Positions 53,734 through 63,510 of a stretch of 64,000 nt of DNA are shown piece after piece. The first letter of the stretch is position 1; each line of letters begins with the position of its first letter. Made by a program: the position numbers and the translations under genes. Source of the DNA: Robinsoniella peoriensis. Its GTDB lineage: Bacteria > Bacillota > Clostridia > Lachnospirales > Lachnospiraceae. Below the pieces are notes generated by a model, which saw only the letters and a program-made list of their open reading frames with translations, made no database searches and was not told the DNA's origin. Where the stretch lies: contig NZ_JTGN01000001.1 of NCBI RefSeq assembly GCF_000797495.1, positions 503,501 to 567,500 of the forward strand, in the 5' to 3' direction.

Positions 53734-54693
53734 CTATCTTCCAAAATAATCATCAATGCCATTGGCAATCCCCTGTACCATAACGTCCTGGTTAGCAGCA
53801 TCTGCCATATATGCATCATCTCCCGGATTTGTCATAAATCCCATTTCCAGTATCGTAACCGGTACCTGGCTCCAGTTAATGCCTGTCATCTCATCCTCTG
53901 CCAGAATGCCCCGGTTAATCAGCCCTGTGGCTTCACAATAGCGGTCAATCAGACATTGGGACAAACGCATACATTCTTCTGATATGCTTCCCACATACGG
54001 ATTTGACTGTGTCGGCGCCATGGTAAGTGCACCGGCAACACTGCTGTCCTCAGATCCATTTGCATGAATACGCACCAGAATATCCGCTCCCGCCTCATTG
54101 GCAATCGTTGCCCTGTCAATATTTCCCAGATCCACTTCATGGGTTGTCCTTGTCATTACCACCTGATAACCACGTTTTTCCAGCTCAGTCTGAAGTTTCA
54201 AAGATACGTCCAGATTCAATTCATATTCATCCAGGCCGGATACACTTCCTGTGGTACCGGTAGCAAGACGTGCTTTCATCACCTCAGAGCCAGGACCGTT
54301 TGCTTCCGTCCTGCTCATATCCTGTCCCGGTCCCTGATGTCCTGCATCTACAGCAACAATCGGTCCCTGAGCCTTTGTCTCTTCGGTTTCCTTAATATTG
54401 GCATTACTATCGTTCTTTTCCGTATTTTCTGACTCCTTTAGTTCCGTTACTGCCTGATTTTCAGACTCTTTCTCTGACTTTTTCTGATTTGAATTCGTCT
54501 GATTTTCATTTTCCGTTCCTGTCTCCTTTGCGTTCATACTGCCACTCAAAGATTCCGTTATAGTTTCCGTTACAGTTTCCGTTACAGTCTCTCCTTTATT
54601 CGTATTTTCACCGTTACCAGAAAACGTACAACCGGTTGTCAATAACACAATAACCATCGCTGCTCCCATACATTTCACTAAATTTCTATGCAT
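53734..54693 (-). CDS. N-acetylmuramoyl-L-alanine amidase lipoprotein (Amidase_3)
   Basis: 319 residues from ATG 54693 (AGAAAGGAACG upstream). Lipobox LLTTGC near 20, a long Ser/Thr/Glu/Asn linker to about 125, then Amidase_3: VAVDAGHQGPG with zinc His near 132, Glu in SEVMKARLATG, VRIHANGSED with second His near 220, and the C-terminal catalytic Glu in ILEMGFMTNPGDD. Cell-wall hydrolase, membrane-anchored outside. First of the surface/signalling cassette on the minus strand. Confidence 0.92.
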   Translation of the reverse strand: MHRNLVKCMGAAMVIVLLTTGCTFSGNGENTNKGETVTETVTETITESLSGSMNAKETGTENENQTNSNQKKSEKESENQAVTELKESENTEKNDSNANIKETEETKAQGPIVAVDAGHQGPGQDMSRTEANGPGSEVMKARLATGTTGSVSGLDEYELNLDVSLKLQTELEKRGYQVVMTRTTHEVDLGNIDRATIANEAGADILVRIHANGSEDSSVAGALTMAPTQSNPYVGSISEECMRLSQCLIDRYCEATGLINRGILAEDEMTGINWSQVPVTILEMGFMTNPGDDAYMADAANQDVMVQGIANGIDDYFGR

Positions 54694-54858
54694 TTTTCGT
54701 TCCTTTCTCCAGAGACTGTTAATAATTCTCATATAATTTCACATTTTTCAGTTCATTACATAAGGGCTAGTATTTTATCATTTCCAGGTTCTGTTTTTCC
54801 TTTTTATGGATATAAAACAGAAGTTGAAAATATTTAAAATACCAGCCCAAAGCGTGTT

Positions 54859-55911
54859 TTAAAATAAATTAGGAATCTCCATTGATTTCAAATAGCACTT
54901 TCCACCTTGATAAATAAAATAGAATTTTACCTCTTTGGCATAAGACTGGGACTCTTCTGTTTCAGTGTCCCCATCTTCACCTTCCGTAATACGGTTACCG
55001 GTATATTTACAATTATATTTTGTCTTAACTTCAATTCCAATATAACTTTCATCCTTAGCCTCCGGATAATATGGCTCACCGTAAGTACTGCTAAACCCGC
55101 TGAATTCCAGATGCTTAATCACAAGACCCGGATCCGAAAACAGATTTCCGGTAACTGTCTTCAGTAAAGTCTCTTTATCCTGCACTTTATCAAAGGTGCT
55201 GCCGAGAGCCTGAACCGTCTGCTTTTGAACTGCCGCTGAAAAAAATTCTTTCAGCGCCTGCTTCCCCAACTCCTGCATCTGAGTCTTTGCATTTTCACTA
55301 AGCTTACATTCACCTCTGACATCTATGGTACTTGAATCCTGGTCCGGCTTCCATTTCGTCTCATAGATCTCAAACGGCAGTCCTGTTACCTTTAATTGGT
55401 ATTCCTTTTTTTCAAGGTATGGTAACACATATGATTTAGCTCCCGCTGTCATTTTCTCATCTTCTATAACCAGACTACTGTCCAGCGTCTTTTGATCCAA
55501 CATAACTTTAGAATCCACAGGTACTGTAATCTTTACATTCTTTGCCTCGTCAACATGGTCATTACATACCCAGCGTTCAAACATACCGTATCTCTTTTTA
55601 TCCTGACGTATAAGATCTACTGTTTCTGTTATGGGGTCTTTACTGTCTTTCGGAGTATAGGTGAAGGTAAAAGTCTGTACAATTTTACCCTCTTCACTTA
55701 GATTACGTTCTCCGGACTGTACGGTATAAGTTTCAATATTCTTTTCATTTTTAATGTAACGCTCTGCACTTTTCTGCGGATTGCTATCATAGGTTCCCTG
55801 ATATACAAATGCTGCTGCCGCTGACAGAACGCCGGCACAAACTAACCATGCCGTAAGTATTCTTTTATTCTTCCGATGCTTCCGCCATTTGTACTGCTGC
55901 TGCTTGTCCAT
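54859..55911 (-). CDS. Membrane-anchored extracytoplasmic protein, unknown family
   Basis: 350 residues from ATG 55911 with GAGGAGG upstream. A basic N terminus (WRKHRKNKR) and one hydrophobic segment near 20-40 make it a type II anchored protein; the rest is a soluble, lysine/glutamate-rich beta-type region with one low-content linker. Contains YTPKDSKDP and a C-terminal YFIYQGGKCYLKSMEIP. No family recognised. Gap to the YARHG gene is 13 bases, so they are one operon. Confidence 0.75.
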   Translation of the reverse strand: MDKQQQYKWRKHRKNKRILTAWLVCAGVLSAAAAFVYQGTYDSNPQKSAERYIKNEKNIETYTVQSGERNLSEEGKIVQTFTFTYTPKDSKDPITETVDLIRQDKKRYGMFERWVCNDHVDEAKNVKITVPVDSKVMLDQKTLDSSLVIEDEKMTAGAKSYVLPYLEKKEYQLKVTGLPFEIYETKWKPDQDSSTIDVRGECKLSENAKTQMQELGKQALKEFFSAAVQKQTVQALGSTFDKVQDKETLLKTVTGNLFSDPGLVIKHLEFSGFSSTYGEPYYPEAKDESYIGIEVKTKYNCKYTGNRITEGEDGDTETEESQSYAKEVKFYFIYQGGKCYLKSMEIPNLF

Positions 55912-55924
55912 TACTTTTCCTCCT

Positions 55925-56836
55925 CTATCTCTTTTCTTCATAGGCAAGAATTACTTTCAGATTTTTCTTTTCAAAATCATTCAGTAAGTCCATAGAGTCA
56001 AAAGTTTCCGGATCATAAGTTGGAACATACCAGGTTTTCGTATTAAAGTAATCAGTCCATTCCTGTTTGGTAAATTTACGTCCATGGCGTGCAAATATCT
56101 CATTTCTGGCTATTGCAATTTCCCTGTCAGTCATATTGTATAATTCATTTTCTGTAATATATCTGGTTGCCGTATCCGGGAAGAAATAGGTATCATCCCA
56201 GGCTGCAGGCGGCGCTTCTGTCTGTGGCGGATCTGTCTGCGGCGGATCCGTTTGCGGTGCATCCGTTTGTGGTGGATTTGTCTGCGGAGCTTCTGTCTGC
56301 GGTGGATCTGTCTGCGGTGGATTTGTCTGTGGAGCCTCCGTCTGCGGCGTACTGGCAGGAGGAGTTTCCCAATTACCATTCTGTGAATTCCCACTTCCGT
56401 CTGTTCCTCCGTTAGAATCAGAATTTCCATTATAATCCGAAGTTCCATTGTAACCCGAACCGTTGGATCCATTACCCGATGAGCTGCTGTCACCATTATC
56501 AGAACTTCCGGTATTATCACTTCCAGTACCGGAAGTTTCCCCTCCGGTCTTTTCCCCATCTGTTTTCTTATCAGTCTCTTTTTCTGTACCTGTTTTTTCT
56601 TCCGGTACAATAAAAGAATCTTTGCTCTTGGCGATAAGCTCTGTTTCCTTATCACTATTGGTTTGCTGAATCTCTGATGATTTTTCGGTAACATCACTTT
56701 TTTCAATTTTTGTATTTAAAAATGCCAGTCCGGAATCTACCAGAAAAAATGATCCTGCAGATATCGCACAGGTACCGACTACAACTCCAGCTGCCGTTAG
56801 TATCTTTTTAACGACCTTTTTTCTTTCGTCATGCAT
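55925..56836 (-). CDS. YARHG domain surface protein with proline-rich repeats
   Basis: 303 residues from ATG 56836 (AAGAGGTGAG upstream). Signal-anchor near 10-32, a Ser/Gly/Asn-rich stalk, a PPQT-type repeat region at about 160-205, and a C-terminal YARHG domain near 230-300 with the name-giving ARNEIFARHGRKF and a Trp-rich end (WTDYF, WYVPTYDPETFD). YARHG domains are extracellular and of unknown function. Same operon as its neighbours. Confidence 0.88.
   Translation of the reverse strand: MHDERKKVVKKILTAAGVVVGTCAISAGSFFLVDSGLAFLNTKIEKSDVTEKSSEIQQTNSDKETELIAKSKDSFIVPEEKTGTEKETDKKTDGEKTGGETSGTGSDNTGSSDNGDSSSSGNGSNGSGYNGTSDYNGNSDSNGGTDGSGNSQNGNWETPPASTPQTEAPQTNPPQTDPPQTEAPQTNPPQTDAPQTDPPQTDPPQTEAPPAAWDDTYFFPDTATRYITENELYNMTDREIAIARNEIFARHGRKFTKQEWTDYFNTKTWYVPTYDPETFDSMDLLNDFEKKNLKVILAYEEKR
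56205..56360. repeat. In-frame proline-rich repeats of the YARHG gene
   Basis: Twelve- to fifteen-base units encoding PPQTDP, PPQTEA and APQTN follow one another without spacer; codon variation shows they are not a recent expansion. Confidence 0.75.
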
Positions 56837-56885
56837 TTTATTCTCACCTCTTGAAGAAAATAATAGCATACCATAAGTAAAAAGT

Positions 56886-59732
56886 CTATTCTTTTGAACG
56901 TCTTCTTCCCCATCTTCGATAAGAAAAAGCTCCAATTAAGGCTCCGGAGATTATCATAAGTGCTTTGATTCCAAAATGAACATATCCGGTCTCCTTCTTC
57001 TTATCCTCTCCTTTGAACTCATTCTTCATTTTTATCTTGTCTCCATTTTCCTCATCATCCACATCCCCCTGCTTCCCTTCGCCCTGATTTATAACCTCCG
57101 GTATGGTAAATGTTTCTTTTCCCATTATTTCTTTATCTCCTTTCCCGAATAATTTCTTTTCCTTAAAATGTTCCAGAGACTGCGGAACAGCAATTTTTCC
57201 ATTATCTGTTTTACTGATACAAAAAGCTATCTTCTTTTTTGCTTCGTTCCCCGCCTTATCGATAGCCAGAACCTCCAAATCACGCCATTTATCCTTCTGC
57301 AGGATAGTAAAAGAAGTCTCCTGATTTAAACTGCTTTTGATTAAGTCACCGTCCAAATAAACCAGCATCTTCTGAAGGGCTGCATTATCCCTGGCATCTA
57401 TGACAACATCTCTGACCTCCTCCGGATAAAATGATTTATCATCCAGTCCGGCGATCATGATAGACGGAGGTGTTTTGTCTATTACAAACTCTATATATTT
57501 TTTCTGCAGTTTATTATCACCTACATTACCCGCCATATCTATAGAATTTAGAGAAACTGCATAGGCTCCTTCCTCCTGGAAATTTTTTGCCGGTATTATA
57601 TAACGGTACTCCTTATACCCATACTTTCCTTCTATTTTTTTAACCAAATACTCTTTATCCCGATTTAAAATCCGAAGTTCCCCATCCCGCGTAATCGTCA
57701 ACTGCGCCTCTTCAAGCTTATCTACATTCACTTCCCTAATTTCCACATCAAAAGGTTTTCTGCAGTAATAATTATCCATCTGTTCCCTGGTTTCCTTCCC
57801 CAACGTATATACTGACCCAAACCGGTTTACCGAAAAATGAATTTCCCTGGCCGCTATATTACCAGCCTGGTCACCCGCTGATATATAAAGCACATAATAG
57901 TCATCCCATTCTTTCTTCTCCGGTATCTGTTCAAAAATTAACAGCTCTCCTCTATCTGACTTTCTTCTTTCGTATTTTAACTTCTTTTCCCCGTTCTTTT
58001 CTCCTATGAGTACTGTCTCCAGACTGCCTTTCCAATAATAATCATCCTCACATTGGATACGAAGCTCTAACACCCCACTGTTCGCACTTAGATCAGACAC
58101 ACCATCAACGGTTATTCGGGGAGTTGTCTTATCAATCAAAATAGTATTTCCACCAAAGAACGATGCATTTCCAACGTTGTCTTCCACTCTCACAAATACC
58201 TGATATTCTCCCTCCTTAACCAGCTCAGCGCTGACCCCAGTTCTCCATAAACTTTTTTGGCTTTCATAACTTTCTTGTATACCAGATAACTGCTGGCGAC
58301 TCCCCTCTGTAATCTCCGATATCCAATACTGAACCGAGCGGATACCTGCATGTACATCTAAATATCCGGTAAACTTTAACCTTACGTTGCTATTAAAGAA
58401 CGCTCTTTCACCCGTACCTGACGAAAGTTTTTTTTCATTTGCCAAAATGGTCAATCCTGTTGGGGGCTGGTCATCAACTTCATAGATTACACTCTGTTTT
58501 CCAGACTGGGCTAATAATTTTCCTGTTTCATCTCTACTCTCCAATTCAAAAGAAAATACCCCATTTTCCTTCAGCTCATTACTTATGATTACCTGATTAT
58601 ATCCCGCTCTCTCATTCGGAATAATCTTAAGGCGCATTCCCTTTTTTACTAATATTTTGCCATCCCCATTTCGCAAAAATCCTTCCTTGGATTCCGGAAG
58701 AACCTGATAGTCCTTTATTTCGCTCACACTGTTTTTCACAAGCGTAACGCTTCCCGGATGATAAAGCGCCGAATCTTTTTGCAGGTCGTAACAATAATTA
58801 TCCGTTGTATTTCCTGTAATATTGCCCTTTTTGTCTCTTTTTACAACCAATGCCCTGCCGTATTTCTTAAGTGCTCCCTGATCATACATAGGACTGTCAG
58901 GTTTTAGTATCCGCTCATCTATGGTTATCCCGGGTTTTTGAAATCCTTTCGGGGACTCTTTCACTGCCTTCCCATTTTTCACAAACCCGCTTACCTTTAC
59001 GATTTCATCCGGGCTTTCATCAAATTCCAGAAGTTGAATGTTGTTCTCTGAGAAGTACGGTTTTCTTCCCTCTGCAATTCTGATATTTAACACTCTGGGT
59101 ACTATATGTACTATTAAATTGTTTTTTTCAACCTTTACGGAATATTTTTCTGAATCCTTACCCGTCAGCTTGCACGAGACTTCCACTTCCCAGGTTCCAA
59201 CCCTTCTGTGCTTTGACTTACCTGTTAATAATACCTGCATTCCTTCAGGAAGGCCCCTCACATCCGCTTTTAGTTCTACCCGATTAGTATCATCAAATTC
59301 TCTGCTGTCACCCTTGTAAATCGTTTTTAAATTTTCTACGATAACTTCACGCGGTAATTCTGTTTCTGACTCTGTCTGGGTTTCTGACTGCGTCTCGGAT
59401 TCCGTCTCTGTCTGGCTTTCCGATTGCGTTTCGGATTCCGTCTCTGTCTGGCTTTCCGATTGCGTTTCGGATTCCGTCTCTGTCTGGCTTTCCGATTGCG
59501 TTTCGGATTCCGTCTCTGTCTGGCTTTCCGATTGAATCTCGGATTCCGTCTCTGTCTGGCTTTCCGATTGAATCTCGGAACCCGTCTCTGATTGGGTTTC
59601 GGTTTGACTTTCTGTCTGTACTTCCGATTTGATCCCGGTTTGAGTTTCGGATTTAATAAATGCTGCAGCTTTATTCCCCGCCAGCAAAAGAAAAACTGCC
59701 CCAATTAAAATACCTGTTTTAAAATATCTCAT
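56886..59732 (-). CDS. Large Ig-like surface protein with Ser/Glu/Thr repeats
   Basis: 948 residues: signal peptide (MRYFKTGILIGAVFLLLAG), repeat stalk of SESQTETE units at about 25-125, several Ig-like (MBG/Big-type) domains with DKTTPRITV and DKTPPSIMI strand motifs, and a C-terminal membrane helix with a basic tail (FSYRRWGRRRSKE). No LPXTG seen, so it is held by its membrane helix. ATG overlaps the kinase stop (ATGA), so kinase and surface protein are translationally coupled. Likely adhesin or sensor; unproven. Confidence 0.8.
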   Translation of the reverse strand: MRYFKTGILIGAVFLLLAGNKAAAFIKSETQTGIKSEVQTESQTETQSETGSEIQSESQTETESEIQSESQTETESETQSESQTETESETQSESQTETESETQSESQTETESETQSETQTESETELPREVIVENLKTIYKGDSREFDDTNRVELKADVRGLPEGMQVLLTGKSKHRRVGTWEVEVSCKLTGKDSEKYSVKVEKNNLIVHIVPRVLNIRIAEGRKPYFSENNIQLLEFDESPDEIVKVSGFVKNGKAVKESPKGFQKPGITIDERILKPDSPMYDQGALKKYGRALVVKRDKKGNITGNTTDNYCYDLQKDSALYHPGSVTLVKNSVSEIKDYQVLPESKEGFLRNGDGKILVKKGMRLKIIPNERAGYNQVIISNELKENGVFSFELESRDETGKLLAQSGKQSVIYEVDDQPPTGLTILANEKKLSSGTGERAFFNSNVRLKFTGYLDVHAGIRSVQYWISEITEGSRQQLSGIQESYESQKSLWRTGVSAELVKEGEYQVFVRVEDNVGNASFFGGNTILIDKTTPRITVDGVSDLSANSGVLELRIQCEDDYYWKGSLETVLIGEKNGEKKLKYERRKSDRGELLIFEQIPEKKEWDDYYVLYISAGDQAGNIAAREIHFSVNRFGSVYTLGKETREQMDNYYCRKPFDVEIREVNVDKLEEAQLTITRDGELRILNRDKEYLVKKIEGKYGYKEYRYIIPAKNFQEEGAYAVSLNSIDMAGNVGDNKLQKKYIEFVIDKTPPSIMIAGLDDKSFYPEEVRDVVIDARDNAALQKMLVYLDGDLIKSSLNQETSFTILQKDKWRDLEVLAIDKAGNEAKKKIAFCISKTDNGKIAVPQSLEHFKEKKLFGKGDKEIMGKETFTIPEVINQGEGKQGDVDDEENGDKIKMKNEFKGEDKKKETGYVHFGIKALMIISGALIGAFSYRRWGRRRSKE
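59390..59590. repeat. 36-base tandem repeats in the surface protein gene
   Basis: At least five near-identical 36-base units (core GGATTCCGTCTCTGTCTGG), encoding a 12-residue Ser/Glu/Thr unit. Unit identity is high, so copy number probably varies between strains. Confidence 0.85.
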
Positions 59733-61393
59733 TCCTTTTCCCCTTCTTTCTTAAAATTATTATAAATTCTTTCTACACTTTCTATTGCCAGTTCTATATT
59801 TTTCAAAATATCCTTTTCTAAAACTTCTATCTCCTTACTTACCGGCCTGTTATCATTGATTTGCACTTTATCTTTTATCTCTCGTAAAATTCTATCTAAA
59901 ACTGCTTTCTCCAATCCAGCCTGACAAAATCGATCGGCAAAATAATAGATCTGTGCCGAAATTTCCTCCCATAGCAGTAAATTTACTTTATCCGCATCCG
60001 TATCACTCTCCTGAATATCATAGATTTCCATCAAGTCTTTCCAGAATGTCAGATAGGAGATATTCTCTGTTTCATCCTCTCTCCTGTTTCGGATTCTGCT
60101 GTAATAGCTTCCTATCTTCGCTAAAACCGCTGCTCTTTTTCTCTGATTTTGTGTAATTCCTGTAATTTCTGTATTCCCTATACTTTCCGCAGCCTCCGCT
60201 ATATTTAAAAACCATCTGGCTGCATAAGATTTTCCGCCGTCTCCCTCAAAGTAATACCAATATGCCATTCCCAGTTCATAAGAAACCCGAAGGAATGCTC
60301 CTTCATCTGTGCGCAAAGCTTCTTCATGACTCCTGGTATCTCCCTCTGACTTTTCTTTTAAAACCTTTCGCAGAAAGATATCCTCCTCTTCCGTCAGTAT
60401 TGCGTCTTCCAAAAATATTTCAATTAATTGCTGGTATGCTTCTTCCCGAACGGGATTTAAGAATATTGCAGATTGGCAGTTTTTTTTCTGCTCTTCATAG
60501 ACATTAAATTTAGCTTCTTTCAGATACTCCTCATATGATTGTTCCTTAGTTAATTCCCCCTGTTCCAGCTGTAACTGACTCCCTGCTGAAAATATTATAA
60601 TAAACGCAGCAGCAACAAACAGGAACCTTGCTTTCCTCCACCACAAAATCCCCTGAAGTGCTCTTTCACAAGACTCTATCCCAGAAAACCTCTGAGTTCT
60701 GTCAAATCTCATACATTTGCAAATTATTTTTTTTAAACCAAAATACCCCGGGCACAATTTCCAATCCTCCTTGCCAATTCCGGACAGCAGCAGTTTTCCT
60801 GTAACCAGCTGGAATAAGGTCACTCCCAGGCTATATATATCGGCTCTGGTATCCACAACACATGTACCATCGTATTGTTCCGGCGCCGCATATCCTTTTG
60901 TCCCATAATGTCCCCCGTGATAACTACTTTCCTTAACAAAGGGTGAGACCGTACCAAAATCTACTAAAACCAGACTTTTGTCAGCGCGGCATATCATATT
61001 GTCCGGTTTCAGATCTCCATAGACTACCGGCGGTTCCTGACTATGAAGGTAATGCAAAACCCTGCAAATCTGTATACCCCATATGACAGCCTGGCGAGGT
61101 TTCACTTTTCCTGTTTCTTTTAAAATATTTGCTACATTTCTCCCTTCCACATAATCCATTACAATCAATATCTCGGATTCTGTTTCAATTACATCGATAA
61201 CTTCGGGCAGATTCGGATGGGAAAAATGCTTCCACAATTCCAGCTCCACTCCATCTCTGCCCTTCGCCACAATCTTTATTGCCCAAAACTTATACGCATT
61301 TTCATTCAACGCCAAAAAAACACTTCCCTCTCCTCCGGAACCCAAAGGTTTTAAGATCCTGTATTTGCCGTCAACTAAAGCCCCAATCTCCAG
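59729..61393 (-). CDS. Membrane Ser/Thr protein kinase, probable CTG start
   Basis: 554 residues if the CTG at 61393 is used: EIGALVDGKYRILKPLGSGG is the normal Hanks-kinase N terminus, a stop lies just upstream and no ATG, GTG or TTG occurs before the glycine loop; AAAGGAG is 9 bases from the CTG. Seen: GSGGEGSVF, AIKIV lysine, catalytic VVYGDLKPDN (HRD replaced by YGD), LVDFGTV, APEQYDG, then a membrane helix (FLFVAAAFIIIFSAG near 265) and an extracytoplasmic alpha-helical tail of 250 residues. Its stop overlaps the surface-protein ATG. A TTG inside the loop (61345) would lose the first strand. Confidence 0.82.
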   Translation of the reverse strand: MEIGALVDGKYRILKPLGSGGEGSVFLALNENAYKFWAIKIVAKGRDGVELELWKHFSHPNLPEVIDVIETESEILIVMDYVEGRNVANILKETGKVKPRQAVIWGIQICRVLHYLHSQEPPVVYGDLKPDNMICRADKSLVLVDFGTVSPFVKESSYHGGHYGTKGYAAPEQYDGTCVVDTRADIYSLGVTLFQLVTGKLLLSGIGKEDWKLCPGYFGLKKIICKCMRFDRTQRFSGIESCERALQGILWWRKARFLFVAAAFIIIFSAGSQLQLEQGELTKEQSYEEYLKEAKFNVYEEQKKNCQSAIFLNPVREEAYQQLIEIFLEDAILTEEEDIFLRKVLKEKSEGDTRSHEEALRTDEGAFLRVSYELGMAYWYYFEGDGGKSYAARWFLNIAEAAESIGNTEITGITQNQRKRAAVLAKIGSYYSRIRNRREDETENISYLTFWKDLMEIYDIQESDTDADKVNLLLWEEISAQIYYFADRFCQAGLEKAVLDRILREIKDKVQINDNRPVSKEIEVLEKDILKNIELAIESVERIYNNFKKEGEKE

Positions 61394-61563
61394 TTTTCCT
61401 CAACTCCTTTATTCTGTTGTACTGCTAAATGGAAATATAACGAAACGTTATTGAATTTATTTGATGCGGTAAGTACCGCGATTAGATTTTGTCATTCTAC
61501 TACATTTATTTAAAAATGTCTAGTGGCAGTATGCACAAAGTTTACATAACACAGAATAAGTTT

Positions 61564-61597
61564 CAGAGCCTGTCCACAAGTTTTCAGACAGGCTCTG
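61564..61597 (-). terminator. Hairpin downstream of argS
   Basis: CAGAGCCTGTC (61564-61574) and GACAGGCTCTG (61587-61597), 11 perfect pairs; no good T-run in minus reading, so a weak terminator. The space 61394-61602 holds nothing else clear. Confidence 0.5.
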
Positions 61598-61602
61598 CTA
61601 TT

Positions 61603-63369
61603 TTACATTCTCTCAGGTGCAGAAAATCCTAAGACATCAATACAGCTTTCCAGTACGTCTCTTGCCAGCAGAAGCAGCTGGATATAGCTTCCTTTTTGTT
61701 TCTCGTCCTCTTCTGACAAAATTTTTGTCTCATGATAAAAGCGGTTAAACGCATTTGCCAGATCATAGATATAAGAGCAGATCTTGTGGGGTGCGATTTC
61801 CTCAAATGCATTTTCCATTACATTGTTAAACTTGGATAATTCAAGCATCAGTGATTTTTCACTGTCGCTTACCGGTTCACCAATTGCATAGGCTCCTAAT
61901 TTTCCCCCATTTTCCTGATATTTGTTCAGGATAGATTTTATACGAACAATGGTATAAAGGATATATGGGCCTGTATTTCCTTCGAATGATGTAAAACGAT
62001 CCACATCAAATACGTAATCTTTTGAAGCCTGGTTGGATAAGTCTCCATATTTAACTGCGGACAGACCAACAATCTTAGCCGTCTTTCTGGCCTCTTCCGG
62101 ATCAATTTCATGATTTTCTGTTATTTTACGGAACATTTCATCATTAATGCTGGTGATCAGGTTTTCCAGTCTCATAACGCCGCCTTCACGGGTCTTAAAA
62201 GGCTTACCATCTTTTCCGTTCATAGTACCAAAGCCTACAAAGGTCAGATCCGTATCGTCCTGAATAAGCTTTGTCTTTCTTGCACAGCGAAATACCTGTG
62301 TGAAATATAACTCCTGGCGCTTGTCTACCACATAAATAATATGATCCGGATGATATAGCTTCATACGTTCTACAATAGTAGCCAGGTCAGTTGTATTATA
62401 AAGAGACGCTCCATCTGATTTTAATATCATACATGGCGGAATCTCTTTGGTATCTGTTTCTTCTTTGACATCTACTACCAACGCACCGTCATCAATATGC
62501 GCATATCCATTTTCTTTCATATACTGAACCATGTCCGGAATGTAAGGCTGAGCATCAGACTCGCCTTTCCATAAATCAAAATGAACATTTAAATTTTCAT
62601 AATTTCTCTTCAAGTCCGTAACAGATACCTCCAGGATATGTTTTAAGATCCCCTGGTATCCCCGGTGCCCTTGCTGAAGCAGATAAGTTGCCTGCATTGC
62701 TTCCTCTTTATATTCCGGGTGTTCTTTTGAATAAGTACTTGCCGCAGGATAAATTTCTTCCAATTCGGAAATGGTAAATGGTGCTTGTACAGGATACTCA
62801 CCGGTAAAGTTTTCATCAAAATACACCAGTTCCGGTTTTCTCTTCTTAAGTTCTGTTATAATCAGTCCCATCTGAAGCCCCCAGTCACCAAGATGTACAT
62901 CTCCGATCATTTCGTGTCCCAGGAACTTTCCCATTCGCTTAATGCTTTCCCCGATAATGGCAGAACGCAGATGACCTACGTGAAGTGGTTTTGCAACATT
63001 GGGACCGCCGTAATCAATAATAATTTTCTTTGGCTCTTTCGTCTTTTCTATGGATAAATATTCATCTGCCTGCATTTCTCTCATATACGCAGCCAGATAT
63101 TCTTTTGTCAATTTCAAATTAATAAAACCCGGATTCACCGCATTAACTTCTTCAAACACTTCACTTTGTGCCAGCTTCTCCACAACTCCGTTGGCAATCA
63201 TAATCGGCGCTTTCTTATACACTTTAGCAGCTGCCATTGCTCCGTTACACTGGTATTCGCACAGATCCGGACGATTAGAGATGGTTACTTTTGCATAAGA
63301 TGCATCATATCCTGCCTCGGTAAAAGCGACTGTCATTTCATCCGTAATCATATCAATAATTTTTTTCAT
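61603..63369 (-). CDS. argS: Arginyl-tRNA synthetase
   Basis: 588 residues. Class I synthetase: N-terminal arginyl add-on domain, HVGHLRSA (HIGH motif) near 132, RGYQG, MILKSDGASLYNTTDLATI near 320, no KMSKS motif (normal for ArgRS), and a helical anticodon domain (NAFNRFYHETKIL near 545). It has an unusually long leader (from about 63950) with three tandem related structures and no T-box sequence. Confidence 0.96.
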   Translation of the reverse strand: MKKIIDMITDEMTVAFTEAGYDASYAKVTISNRPDLCEYQCNGAMAAAKVYKKAPIMIANGVVEKLAQSEVFEEVNAVNPGFINLKLTKEYLAAYMREMQADEYLSIEKTKEPKKIIIDYGGPNVAKPLHVGHLRSAIIGESIKRMGKFLGHEMIGDVHLGDWGLQMGLIITELKKRKPELVYFDENFTGEYPVQAPFTISELEEIYPAASTYSKEHPEYKEEAMQATYLLQQGHRGYQGILKHILEVSVTDLKRNYENLNVHFDLWKGESDAQPYIPDMVQYMKENGYAHIDDGALVVDVKEETDTKEIPPCMILKSDGASLYNTTDLATIVERMKLYHPDHIIYVVDKRQELYFTQVFRCARKTKLIQDDTDLTFVGFGTMNGKDGKPFKTREGGVMRLENLITSINDEMFRKITENHEIDPEEARKTAKIVGLSAVKYGDLSNQASKDYVFDVDRFTSFEGNTGPYILYTIVRIKSILNKYQENGGKLGAYAIGEPVSDSEKSLMLELSKFNNVMENAFEEIAPHKICSYIYDLANAFNRFYHETKILSEEDEKQKGSYIQLLLLARDVLESCIDVLGFSAPERM

Positions 63370-63379
63370 ATTTATACCT

Positions 63380-63510
63380 ATTGCATATTACAGGCTTGCC
63401 TGCAATACTGCCACAATAAAACAGGTTGAAAGAATCACACCGTGGCATCCTTTCTATATCATAATTTTCTTTCAACCTTATACCTATTTTATAATTTTCT
63501 TTCAACCTTT
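63380..63510 (-). ncRNA. Pseudoknot element in the argS leader (copy nearest the gene)
   Basis: Stem A TGCCAC/GTGGCA (63409-63414, 63442-63447) and stem B GGTTGAAAG/CTTTCAACC (63424-63432, 63469-63477) interleave as in the fmt copy, but the second pair of stem B changes from C-G to T-A on both arms. A second CTTTCAACC lies at 63499-63507. A hairpin TATT-a-CAGGC-tt-GCCTG-c-AATA (63386-63407) sits between the element and the argS ATG, with the ribosome site just after. Confidence 0.6.

Noticed and set aside
56131..56706. Alternative 191-codon arginine/proline-rich frame within the YARHG gene
   Set aside because: Frame-shifted reading of repeat codons; the YARHG frame has a signal anchor, domain and ribosome site.
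59390..59590. CRISPR array
   Set aside because: The 36-base units are directly tandem without spacers and remain in frame in a surface protein gene.
59336..59704. Arg/Asn-rich frame opposite phase to the surface protein repeats
   Set aside because: Product of 36-base repeat periodicity; no ribosome site or family.
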